From NCBI RefSeq assembly GCF_902364365.1, contig NZ_CABJDN010000006.1:310001-374000 (forward strand): DNA of 64,000 bases, given 5' to 3'. The notes beneath the pieces are model-generated. The model did not search any database, had not been told where the DNA came from, and saw only the letters and a program-made list of their open reading frames with translations. The stretch is from Bacteroides intestinalis (GTDB lineage: Bacteria > Bacteroidota > Bacteroidia > Bacteroidales > Bacteroidaceae). Position 1 is the stretch's first letter; every line of letters starts with the position of its first letter. The translations under genes and the position numbers were made by a program. Positions 24,026-31,913 of this stretch are shown one piece after another.

Positions 24026-25192
24026 ATGCAAAACAGAAGAGATTTCCTGAAAACAGCGGCTTTCGCTGCATTAGGTTCCAGTGTGGCTATTAACAATGTG
24101 TTTGCAGGGGAAAGCACCCCGTCTCTGTTCAATATCAATAAAAGTGGTGTGAATGCCAGGATGAAATTGCGTTTCTTCCCGTATGAGTTGAAGTTGCGTC
24201 ATGTATTTACGGTGGCTACTTACTCACGCACCACAACTCCTGATGTGCAAGTGGAGATTGAATATGATGGAATTACCGGTTATGGAGAAGCATCCATGCC
24301 GCCCTATCTGCAGAAAGAGTTGGGTACAATGGAAAGTGTAATGGCTTTCCTGAAGAAAGTGCAGGATGTCATCGGGCAGTTCCCCGATCCTTTCCAGTTG
24401 GAAGATATTCTGGTTTATGTGGATAAACTTTCGCCGGGAGATGCTGCTGCTAAAGCTGCTGTAGATATCGCCTTACATGATCTTGTGGGAAAATTGCTGC
24501 AAGCCCCGTGGTATAAGATTTGGGGACTGGATAAGGACAAAGCCCCTTCTACTACCTTCACTATCGGTATTGATACACCCGAGGTGGTACGTGAGAAAAC
24601 GAAGGAATGTGCGAATCAGTTCAATATCCTCAAAGTAAAACTGGGGCGTGAGAATGATAAGGAGATGATTGAAACCATTCGTTCTGTAACCAGTCTTCCT
24701 ATTGCAGTAGATGCTAATCAGGGTTGGACGGATAAGCATTATGCCATCGACATGATACATTGGCTTCATGAAAAAGGAATTGTCATGATTGAACAACCAA
24801 TGCCTAAGACCCAGTTGGATGACATTGCCTGGGTGACGCAGCAAAGTCCGTTGCCTATCTTTGCCGATGAATCTTTGCAACGACTGAGTGATGTGGCTGG
24901 TTTGAAGGATGCATTTCATGGTATCAATATTAAGTTGATGAAATGTACAGGTATGCGCGAGGGCTGGAAGATGGTGACATTGGCGCGTGCTTTGGGTATG
25001 AAAGTGATGGTGGGATGTATGACAGAAACATCGTGTGCATGTTCGGCCGCCGCTCAATTCTCTCCCGCAGTTGATTTTGCCGATCTGGATGGCAATCTGC
25101 TTATTGCTAACGACCGTTTCAAAGGAATGGAAGTGATAAAGGGTAAGATTACATTGCCCGATTTGCCGGGTATCGGAGTTGTGAAACTATAA
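24026..25192 (+). CDS. L-Ala-D/L-Glu-type dipeptide epimerase (enolase superfamily)
   Basis: 388 aa. Enolase-superfamily catalytic set: KVKLG (Lys-x-Lys base), metal ligands Asp in PIAVDANQGW, Glu in MIEQPMP and Asp in FADES, and the second base Lys in NIKLMKCTG. The capping domain N-terminus has ATYSRTTTPDVQVEIEYDG. It converts L-Ala-D-Glu from murein to L-Ala-L-Glu for degradation. Unusually for this enzyme it begins with a twin-arginine-like leader (MQNRRDFLKTAAFAALGSSV), implying export. It sits between an endopeptidase and a transglutaminase-like lipoprotein, consistent with a periplasmic murein-peptide pathway. Confidence 0.92.
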   Translation: MQNRRDFLKTAAFAALGSSVAINNVFAGESTPSLFNINKSGVNARMKLRFFPYELKLRHVFTVATYSRTTTPDVQVEIEYDGITGYGEASMPPYLQKELGTMESVMAFLKKVQDVIGQFPDPFQLEDILVYVDKLSPGDAAAKAAVDIALHDLVGKLLQAPWYKIWGLDKDKAPSTTFTIGIDTPEVVREKTKECANQFNILKVKLGRENDKEMIETIRSVTSLPIAVDANQGWTDKHYAIDMIHWLHEKGIVMIEQPMPKTQLDDIAWVTQQSPLPIFADESLQRLSDVAGLKDAFHGINIKLMKCTGMREGWKMVTLARALGMKVMVGCMTETSCACSAAAQFSPAVDFADLDGNLLIANDRFKGMEVIKGKITLPDLPGIGVVKL

Positions 25193-25231
25193 AGTGGTAT
25201 TGTTCCATCATCATCTATAAAAATAATCATT

Positions 25232-26566
25232 ATGAAAAAAGTATTGTATACCGCCGCTCTATTCTTCTTGGCAACTGCTTGTACAACAAAACCCGAAAAC
25301 AAGCCTTACACCTGGGAAGAAGACCTGCATCAACGTCTCCTTACCGATTTCTCTCGTACAGAAACTGAAGTGAAAGACTACATCCGCAAGTATATTCCTG
25401 ATGTTACTGATGAGCAAATGCGTCAATGGGAAGCTTCCAAGGCTTTGGAATGTATGACACTGGATGGCGAGAAACGTTACTTCCGCAATGCCGGACCTAA
25501 CTTATTCCGCGTGGACTCTGCCTGTTATAAGATAAAAGTTGCAAAAGACGGTGTTTCCTTTAGTGGAAGTGAAAAGGTGAATATGGAAAATCTGCCTGAA
25601 GTTATTGCAAGTGTGAAGAAGAATGGTAATCCTATCACCGCCCCCAAACGGATGCGTGTCACCTATACTATTACCGTAGATATCAATGCTGTTCCTGCCG
25701 GAGAGTTGATTCGTTGCTGGCTTCCTTATCCACGTACTGACCAGCCACGACAACAGGATGTGAGGTTTATTTCTGCCAGCGAACCGGAATATACATTTTC
25801 CTCGCAGGATTGCCTTCACAGCACTCTTTATATGGAAAAACGCGCTGTGCAGGATGAACCGACTGTATTCTCCGAAAGCTTTGAGTATACTGCCAATGCT
25901 GAATGGCATAATCTGAAGCCGGAAGATGTTCAGCCGTATGACACAACCTCCTCTATATATAAGGAATATACGGCCGAGCGTGAGAAGCACATCATCTTTT
26001 CACCGCGTATGCATCAGCTTGCTGCCAAATTGACAGAGGGTGAAACCAATCCCTTCTTAAAGGCTAAACGCATCTTTCGTTGGGTGAATGATAACTTCCC
26101 CTGGGCTTCTGCACGTGAATACTCTACAATAGAGAATATCCCCGAATATGTTCTGGATAACAATAAGGGCGATTGCGGTCAGGTTAGTCTGTTGTTCATT
26201 ACACTTTGTCGTATCAGTGGCATTCCTGCGCATTTCCAAAGCGGTTTCATGATGTATCCCAAAGCATGGAATTTGCACGACTGGGCAGAGATTTATTTTG
26301 AAGGTATCGGTTGGGTGCCTGTAGATCAATCATTTGGTATTCCTACTTTCGCCCGTAATGCAGACGAAGAATATTTCTTCCTGGGGGGGATCGACTCCTG
26401 GCGTATGATTGTGAATAGTGACTACGGTATGCCTTTGATGCCCGAAAAGAAATATCCCCGCAGTGAAACCGTCGACTTCCAGCGTGGTGAAGTGGAATGG
26501 GAGGGAGGCAATCTTTACTTCCCGAAATGGGATTATCACATGGATATAGAATACCTTGATAATTAA
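25232..26566 (+). CDS. Transglutaminase-like lipoprotein
   Basis: 444 aa; lipoprotein signal MKKVLYTAALFFLATACTTK with lipobox Cys at residue 17. The C-terminal part is a transglutaminase-like cysteine-protease fold: Cys in NNKGDCGQVSLLFITLCRIS, His in KAWNLHDWAEIYFEGIGWVP, Asp in PVDQSFG. The N-terminal region (to about residue 240) is beta-rich with no recognised name. Co-directional with the endopeptidase and epimerase genes (39-base gap). It may be a peptidase acting on cell-wall or dietary peptides at the outer membrane; substrate not determinable. Confidence 0.85.
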   Translation: MKKVLYTAALFFLATACTTKPENKPYTWEEDLHQRLLTDFSRTETEVKDYIRKYIPDVTDEQMRQWEASKALECMTLDGEKRYFRNAGPNLFRVDSACYKIKVAKDGVSFSGSEKVNMENLPEVIASVKKNGNPITAPKRMRVTYTITVDINAVPAGELIRCWLPYPRTDQPRQQDVRFISASEPEYTFSSQDCLHSTLYMEKRAVQDEPTVFSESFEYTANAEWHNLKPEDVQPYDTTSSIYKEYTAEREKHIIFSPRMHQLAAKLTEGETNPFLKAKRIFRWVNDNFPWASAREYSTIENIPEYVLDNNKGDCGQVSLLFITLCRISGIPAHFQSGFMMYPKAWNLHDWAEIYFEGIGWVPVDQSFGIPTFARNADEEYFFLGGIDSWRMIVNSDYGMPLMPEKKYPRSETVDFQRGEVEWEGGNLYFPKWDYHMDIEYLDN

Positions 26567-26589
26567 GGATATATCTCCTCTATGAAAAT

Positions 26590-26726
26590 AGATGGTCTGT
26601 TTGCCCCAAACGCATCATCTGTTTACCCTCAACAGACCATCTGTTTGCCCCTGACAGACCATCTATTTCAAACAGATAGATGGTCTGCCTTGTTTTAACG
26701 TCTATCTGCCTTATTTTCACGTCAGT
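26590..26726. repeat. Array of six units, 22-bp period, between the transglutaminase gene and htrA
   Basis: Units begin with CTGTTTGCC, CTGTTTACC, CTGTTTGCC, CTATTTCAA, CTGCCTTGT and CTGCCTTAT at 26597, 26619, 26641, 26663, 26685 and 26706: four steps of exactly 22 bp, the last 21. Within units CTGT pairs with ACAG (third) while CTAT pairs with ATAG (fourth), a matched change in both arms. Long inverted matches exist between units (AGATGGTCTGTT 26590-26601 with AACAGACCATCT 26631-26642). 26727-26911 shows nothing clear. Confidence 0.85.
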
Positions 26727-26911
26727 AAACGTGCATAAATGTAAAATTGTCAGGTCTTGCCGTTAACCGCTGTTAAGCCCCAAAAGTTCACTGTTAAAAG
26801 AGAACAAAAAAGAGTGACAAGCGGAATAAGTGAACGATTTTTGTCGTTATTTTAACGTCGAAATGTTAAACGAGATTTGAATATTAACAATTAAAAGAAT
26901 AGAAATTAAGT

Positions 26912-28486
26912 ATGAAACAGACAACAAAAAACATTCTTGGGGTTGCAGCTATTGTACTTCTCAGTTCAGGAGTAGCAGGTTTAACCACCTATAAGATGCT
27001 GCAAAAAAATATGCCTGCTGATAGTACTGCTGCATTTAGTGATATGTTCCAGCAGAATCCGAACGTACGTTTGGCCTCTTATAATGCCGTTGATGCGCAA
27101 CCTGTAGATTTGACGCAAGCAGCAGAAAATTCAGTTCACGCCGTGGTACATATTCGTTCTACTCAAGCTTCCAAAGTTCAGGAAGTAGAAGTTAGAGACC
27201 CGTTCTCTGATTTCTTCGGTGAATTTTTTGGTGGTCGGGGTGGTACACAAAGACGACAGGTTCAGACTCCTGAACGTACAGGTTTTGGTTCCGGTGTTAT
27301 CATCTCTAAAGACGGATATATCGTAACGAATAATCACGTAATTGCCGGTGCGGATGAAATCAGTGTTACGCTGAATGACAACCGTCAGCTTAAAGGACGT
27401 ATCATTGGTACGGATGAAGTCACGGACCTTGCCTTGATTAAAATAGAGGGAGATGATTTTCCTACTATTCCGGTAGGTGATTCCGATGCATTGAAAGTTG
27501 GTGAATGGGTGCTTGCTGTAGGTAATCCGTTTAATTTGACTTCTACAGTGACTGCAGGTATTGTTAGTGCTAAAGCACGCTCTTTAGGAATGGGGCAGCA
27601 GACTGGTACGGAAAGCATTGAGTCGTACATCCAGACTGATGCTGCTATTAATCAAGGTAATAGTGGGGGGGCTTTGGTAAATGCACGCGGTGAATTGATT
27701 GGTATCAATGCTGCTCTTTTCTCTCCGACGGGATCAAATACGGGTTATGGTTTTGCCATTCCTACCAGTATCATGAAGAAAGTTGTTGCTGACTTGAAAC
27801 AATTCGGTACAGTTCAACGTGTAAAACTGGGTGTTGCTGTTACTCCGCTTGTAGAAGAACCGGGTGATACTCAACGTCCGGTAGATAAGAGTGGCAAGAA
27901 ATTGAGTGAATTTAAAAAAGAGGCTCGTGAAAAATCAGGTGTTGTTGATGGCCTTTTAGTAGGAGAAATCGTAGAAGGTAGTTCTGCTGCAGGTGCCGAT
28001 ATCAAGGTTGATGACGTTCTTATCGGTATTGACGATAAACCTATTCATAAATTTGCCGATTTACAGGAAGCTTTGGCAAAACATCGTCCCGGTGATAAGG
28101 TTAAAGTGAAATTGATACGCGATAAGAAAGAAAAGACTGTTGAAGTGACGCTGAAGAATGAACAAGGTACTACAAAAGTAGTAAAAGATGCAGGAATGGA
28201 TATTCTTGGTGCAGCTTTCCGTCCTATACCTGATGAATTGAAGAAACAACTGAATCTGGGTTATGGTCTTGAAGTAACAGGTGTTAACAGTGGCAAGATG
28301 GGAGCTGCCGGTATCCGTAAAGGCTTCATTATCTTAAAAGCCAATGGCGTACAGATGAAAACTGTAGAGGACTTGGAAAAGGTACTGAAGGAAGCTACGA
28401 AGTCTCCGGATCAGGTACTCTTTATTACAGGTATGTTCCCGTCAGGTAAACGTGCTAATTATGCGGTAGATTTGACTCAAGAATAA
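26912..28486 (+). CDS. htrA: Periplasmic serine protease HtrA/DegP family (Do-like)
   Basis: 524 aa, N-terminal signal/anchor (ILGVAAIVLLSSGVAGLTTY). Trypsin-like catalytic triad: His about 140 in VTNNHVIAGADE, Asp about 170 in DEVTDLALIKIEG, Ser about 249 in INQGNSGGALVNARG. Two PDZ domains follow (about 300-395 with VDGLLVGEIVEGSSAAGADI; about 430-515 with GLEVTGVNSGKMGAAGIRKG). It degrades or refolds damaged envelope proteins. Single-gene unit with a terminator at 28544-28575. Confidence 0.95.
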   Translation: MKQTTKNILGVAAIVLLSSGVAGLTTYKMLQKNMPADSTAAFSDMFQQNPNVRLASYNAVDAQPVDLTQAAENSVHAVVHIRSTQASKVQEVEVRDPFSDFFGEFFGGRGGTQRRQVQTPERTGFGSGVIISKDGYIVTNNHVIAGADEISVTLNDNRQLKGRIIGTDEVTDLALIKIEGDDFPTIPVGDSDALKVGEWVLAVGNPFNLTSTVTAGIVSAKARSLGMGQQTGTESIESYIQTDAAINQGNSGGALVNARGELIGINAALFSPTGSNTGYGFAIPTSIMKKVVADLKQFGTVQRVKLGVAVTPLVEEPGDTQRPVDKSGKKLSEFKKEAREKSGVVDGLLVGEIVEGSSAAGADIKVDDVLIGIDDKPIHKFADLQEALAKHRPGDKVKVKLIRDKKEKTVEVTLKNEQGTTKVVKDAGMDILGAAFRPIPDELKKQLNLGYGLEVTGVNSGKMGAAGIRKGFIILKANGVQMKTVEDLEKVLKEATKSPDQVLFITGMFPSGKRANYAVDLTQE

Positions 28487-28543
28487 AAAGGTATGTTTTT
28501 TAGGTAAGAAGATTGTAATATTAGCTAACAAAGAAGAAAAAGG

Positions 28544-28575
28544 ATGTCGACAACTAACTTGTCGGCATTCTTTTT
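28544..28575 (+). terminator. Intrinsic terminator of htrA
   Basis: ATGTCGACAA (28544-28553) with TTGTCGGCAT (28559-28568), one wobble, then TCTTTTTG. Confidence 0.8.
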
Positions 28576-28675
28576 GTTTATAATACTATAGTGAATAAGA
28601 TAAAAAAGTTAGGGCAAGTTAGCTTATAACTAAATTAAATGTCGTAACTTTGCAACCCAAATCTGTTTTAGAAGA

Positions 28676-29536
28676 ATGAGACAACTTAAGATTACAAAAA
28701 GTATCACTAACAGAGAGAGCGCTTCTCTTGACAAGTATTTGCAGGAAATCGGTCGCGAAGACCTCATAACTGTCGAAGAAGAGGTAGAGCTCGCTCAACG
28801 CATCCGTAAGGGTGACCGTATCGCACTGGAGAAGTTGACACGTGCCAATCTGCGTTTCGTTGTATCTGTGGCCAAGCAGTACCAGAACCAAGGTTTGAGT
28901 TTGCCCGACTTGATTAACGAGGGCAATTTAGGACTGATCAAGGCCGCCGAAAAGTTCGATGAAACACGTGGTTTCAAATTCATCAGTTATGCTGTATGGT
29001 GGATACGTCAGTCCATTTTGCAGGCTTTGGCAGAGCAGTCGCGTATTGTGCGTCTTCCGTTGAACCAGGTAGGATCGCTGAACAAGATCAGCAAAGCATT
29101 CTCCAAGTTCGAACAGGAAAATGAACGTCGCCCGTCTCCCGAAGAGCTGGCAGATGAACTGGAAATCCCTGTTGACAAAATCTCCGATACATTGAAGGTA
29201 TCCGGACGCCATATTTCGGTGGACGCACCTTTCGTGGAAGGAGAAGACAACAGCTTGCTGGATGTGTTAGTAAACGACGACTCTCCTATGGCGGATCGCT
29301 CTTTGGTGAACGAGTCTCTTGCGAGGGAAATTGATAGAGCACTTTCTACGTTAACCGATAGGGAAAAAGAAATCATACAGATGTTTTTCGGTATCGGACA
29401 ACAAGAAATGACATTGGAAGAAATCGGCGACAAATTCGGTTTGACCCGTGAACGTGTACGCCAGATTAAAGAAAAAGCAATTAGAAGATTAAGACAAAGT
29501 AATCGTAGTAAATTGCTCAAGTCTTATTTGGGATAA
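28676..29536 (+). CDS. rpoD: Primary RNA polymerase sigma factor (RpoD/SigA)
   Basis: 286 aa, the short form typical of Bacteroidetes, lacking region 1.1. Region 1.2: [20 protein letters not shown]; region 2: [60 protein letters not shown]; region 4: [16 protein letters not shown] and the -33 recognition helix [20 protein letters not shown]. It directs transcription from the TTTG/TAnnTTTG promoters seen through this window. Its own -7 box TAACTTTG is at 28645-28652. Confidence 0.97.
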   Translation: MRQLKITKSITNRESASLDKYLQEIGREDLITVEEEVELAQRIRKGDRIALEKLTRANLRFVVSVAKQYQNQGLSLPDLINEGNLGLIKAAEKFDETRGFKFISYAVWWIRQSILQALAEQSRIVRLPLNQVGSLNKISKAFSKFEQENERRPSPEELADELEIPVDKISDTLKVSGRHISVDAPFVEGEDNSLLDVLVNDDSPMADRSLVNESLAREIDRALSTLTDREKEIIQMFFGIGQQEMTLEEIGDKFGLTRERVRQIKEKAIRRLRQSNRSKLLKSYLG

Positions 29537-29576
29537 TAAGAAATATCAATTTCCGACAAATAGAAAGAATTAAAAA

Positions 29577-29608
29577 CCGATGGTCATATTATGATCATCG
29601 GTTTTTTT
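29577..29608 (+). terminator. Intrinsic terminator of rpoD
   Basis: CCGATGGTCAT (29577-29587) pairs with ATGATCATCGG (29591-29601), one wobble, then seven T. Confidence 0.9.
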
Positions 29609-29728
29609 GTTTTTTTACCATAAAAGTGAAGATGAGCTGCGCTTCAGCATAAAAAAATGAATGAATTCATTTTATTTTGCTCTCGGTTTGCATTATCTTT
29701 GCCGCCAACATATAACAAAAAACAGATT

Positions 29729-30139
29729 ATGAAATACGTTCGTATACTTTTTGCCGTAGCGTTGGTTTTTATGGTATGCTCGGCATTCTCATTCAAAAAA
29801 GGAAAAGAAGGCAAGGAAAAGGCTGTGTATGCATTCGGTGTTGCTGCCTCTTTCAATGACACGGTAGTGTATTTTACCGATATCCAGGTGTTGGATAGTA
29901 TTAAGCTGGACAAAGGTGGTTTCCTGCCTAAACGTGATCTTTATACGTATCAGTTAAAGAATTACTTGGAATTTGATTTGAAATGCCCTGATTATACTTG
30001 CATGATTTATTTCTCTGAGAATAAAAAGAAGTTGGAGAAAGAGTCTGCAAAAGTAAAAGGTAAATATAAGAAGAATAAATCGATAGTGTTGATGCCTATC
30101 GACCCTGATGCATTCCGCTTCAAGAAGCCGGAAGAATAG
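29729..30139 (+). CDS. Exported hypothetical protein, 136 aa
   Basis: ATG 29729 (MKYVRILFAVALVFMVCSAF) gives a signal peptide; an earlier ATG at 29657 would lie before the promoter box TATCTTTG at 29694-29701 and is rejected. The mature part is basic and beta/alpha mixed (FGVAASFNDTVVYFTDIQVL, then a Lys-rich KKKLEKESAKVKGKYKKNKS stretch). Not recognised beyond being a Bacteroidales-type small exported protein. The clostripain gene starts 52 bases downstream. Confidence 0.75.
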   Translation: MKYVRILFAVALVFMVCSAFSFKKGKEGKEKAVYAFGVAASFNDTVVYFTDIQVLDSIKLDKGGFLPKRDLYTYQLKNYLEFDLKCPDYTCMIYFSENKKKLEKESAKVKGKYKKNKSIVLMPIDPDAFRFKKPEE

Positions 30140-30191
30140 TCGGCTTCACTTCCTTGCTGAAACAAGGAGCTATCCATTATTACTTGTAACC

Positions 30192-31658
30192 ATGAGAACT
30201 AAACTTGATTTTCTTCTGTGGATTTGTTTTTCTGTATTGTTTGTGGCCTGTGAAGATCATCCACAGGAGCCGGATATCGTTGCTGTAACAAGCGTTGCAT
30301 TGAATGAGAGCGCCCTTTCGTTAAAAGAGGGGAGGAATGTGACTTTGTCTGCTACCATTACTCCGGATGATGCTACCAATCAGAGTGTAACATGGAAATC
30401 AAGTGATCCGGATATTGCTACGGTTGATGCCAATGGTAAGATTAGAGCTCTAAAACCGGGAACAGCTACGATTACTGTCATTACTGAGGATGGTGGGAAA
30501 ACTGCTACTTGTACGGTAACTGTTGAACCGGGCGATCCACTTAAGAGTAGTCGCACGGTGCTAGTATATGTTGCTGCAGATAACAGCCTTTCTGGATTTG
30601 CTTCGCTGGACTTTGAGGAAATGAAAGTAGGTATGGCAAAAGTGGAAGATGTTGATGTGAATTTCCTGGTTTATATAGATAAGGGTGGAACTCCTCAGCT
30701 GCTTGAACTGAAAAATGAAAATGGGACAATTGTAGAAAAGGTAGTAAAGACCTATTCTAGTCGTAATTCGGTAGGTGTATCTGAAACGCAGGAAGTCTTT
30801 GCAGCTGTTTTCTCAAATACTCAATATCAGGCTGATAGTTATGGATTGGTTTACTGGTCGCATGGTGACGGCTGGCTTCCTTATCCGTTAGGCGCCAACA
30901 CCCGCTGGGTGGGGCAAGATATAGGTAACGGTGATAAGAGAATGAATATTTCTGAGTTTGTCGAGATATTGGAGGTTACTCCTCATTTTGATTTTATCCT
31001 GTTTGATGCTTGTTTTATGCAATCGGTAGAGGTCGCTTATGAATTGCGTGACTATACGGATTATTGCATTGGCTCTCCAACAGAGATACCAGGCCCCGGT
31101 GCTTCGTATGATGAATTAGTACCTGCTATGTTTTTTTCAGAAGATGCGGCAGTAGATATAGCCAAGGCTTATTATGAACCTTATGCAGTTAAATATGATG
31201 AGGGTAATGGAATTTCGAATACTAATTGGACTGGTGGTGCTTCTGTATGTGCTTTGAGAACCGAGCCATTAGTTGATCTGGCTGTCTTGACAAAGCAAAT
31301 TTTATCTGGAACGATTGATAATGCATCACTTCGTAAATCAGTATTTGATTATGATAAACGTCGTGGCTCTGATGGATATCAGGATGGTCATGTAGGGTAT
31401 TATGATCTGGTGGGCATGATGCGAATGATTACTGACGATAATGCTTATGAAGCATGGAAACAGATTTTTAATTCTGCTGTAGCATATTGGGTTACTACTC
31501 CTATGAACTTTTCTGGTTTTTCCCAGAGTATGTTCTCTATGGAAGGAGCTAACGGTGTATCTTGTTATATTCCTTCAACTTCTAATACTGCCACTGATAA
31601 GGCATACCGTTCTACTGAGTGGTATACATCTGCCGGTTTCGAAAAACTCGGTTGGTAA
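30192..31658 (+). CDS. Clostripain-family (C11) cysteine protease lipoprotein with Ig-like BIG2 domain
   Basis: 488 aa from ATG 30192. Lipoprotein signal MRTKLDFLLWICFSVLFVAC. Residues about 33-118 form a bacterial Ig-like group 2 domain (VTLSATITPDDATNQSVTWK, ending TATITVITEDGG). The C-terminal part is the C11 protease fold: His in GLVYWSHGDGWLP and Cys in FDFILFDACFMQSVEVAYEL. Such proteins are surface or periplasmic endopeptidases, usually Arg- or Lys-specific; specificity cannot be read here. An upstream alternative start at 30108 is rejected because it overlaps the previous gene and lacks a signal. Confidence 0.9.
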   Translation: MRTKLDFLLWICFSVLFVACEDHPQEPDIVAVTSVALNESALSLKEGRNVTLSATITPDDATNQSVTWKSSDPDIATVDANGKIRALKPGTATITVITEDGGKTATCTVTVEPGDPLKSSRTVLVYVAADNSLSGFASLDFEEMKVGMAKVEDVDVNFLVYIDKGGTPQLLELKNENGTIVEKVVKTYSSRNSVGVSETQEVFAAVFSNTQYQADSYGLVYWSHGDGWLPYPLGANTRWVGQDIGNGDKRMNISEFVEILEVTPHFDFILFDACFMQSVEVAYELRDYTDYCIGSPTEIPGPGASYDELVPAMFFSEDAAVDIAKAYYEPYAVKYDEGNGISNTNWTGGASVCALRTEPLVDLAVLTKQILSGTIDNASLRKSVFDYDKRRGSDGYQDGHVGYYDLVGMMRMITDDNAYEAWKQIFNSAVAYWVTTPMNFSGFSQSMFSMEGANGVSCYIPSTSNTATDKAYRSTEWYTSAGFEKLGW

Positions 31659-31913
31659 TTCTCGATTTTTAGGGTTGTTATATGATCTTTCGAGGCATAA
31701 ATATGCCTTGAAACAAATGTGTGTGTACTTTCCTGTTAACTTATATCTTGCATTTATGAACTTTCTTCTTCTCTGTATGTTCCATGCTTTATGATAGTAA
31801 TTCTCTTGGTTATTGTACTGTTGTGCTGTGTTTTAACATTATTTTCCAGCGGAAACTATTTTATTTAAGAAAATATTATTTTCTTTGCACCATCAAAACT
31901 AAAATAAAGAAGT

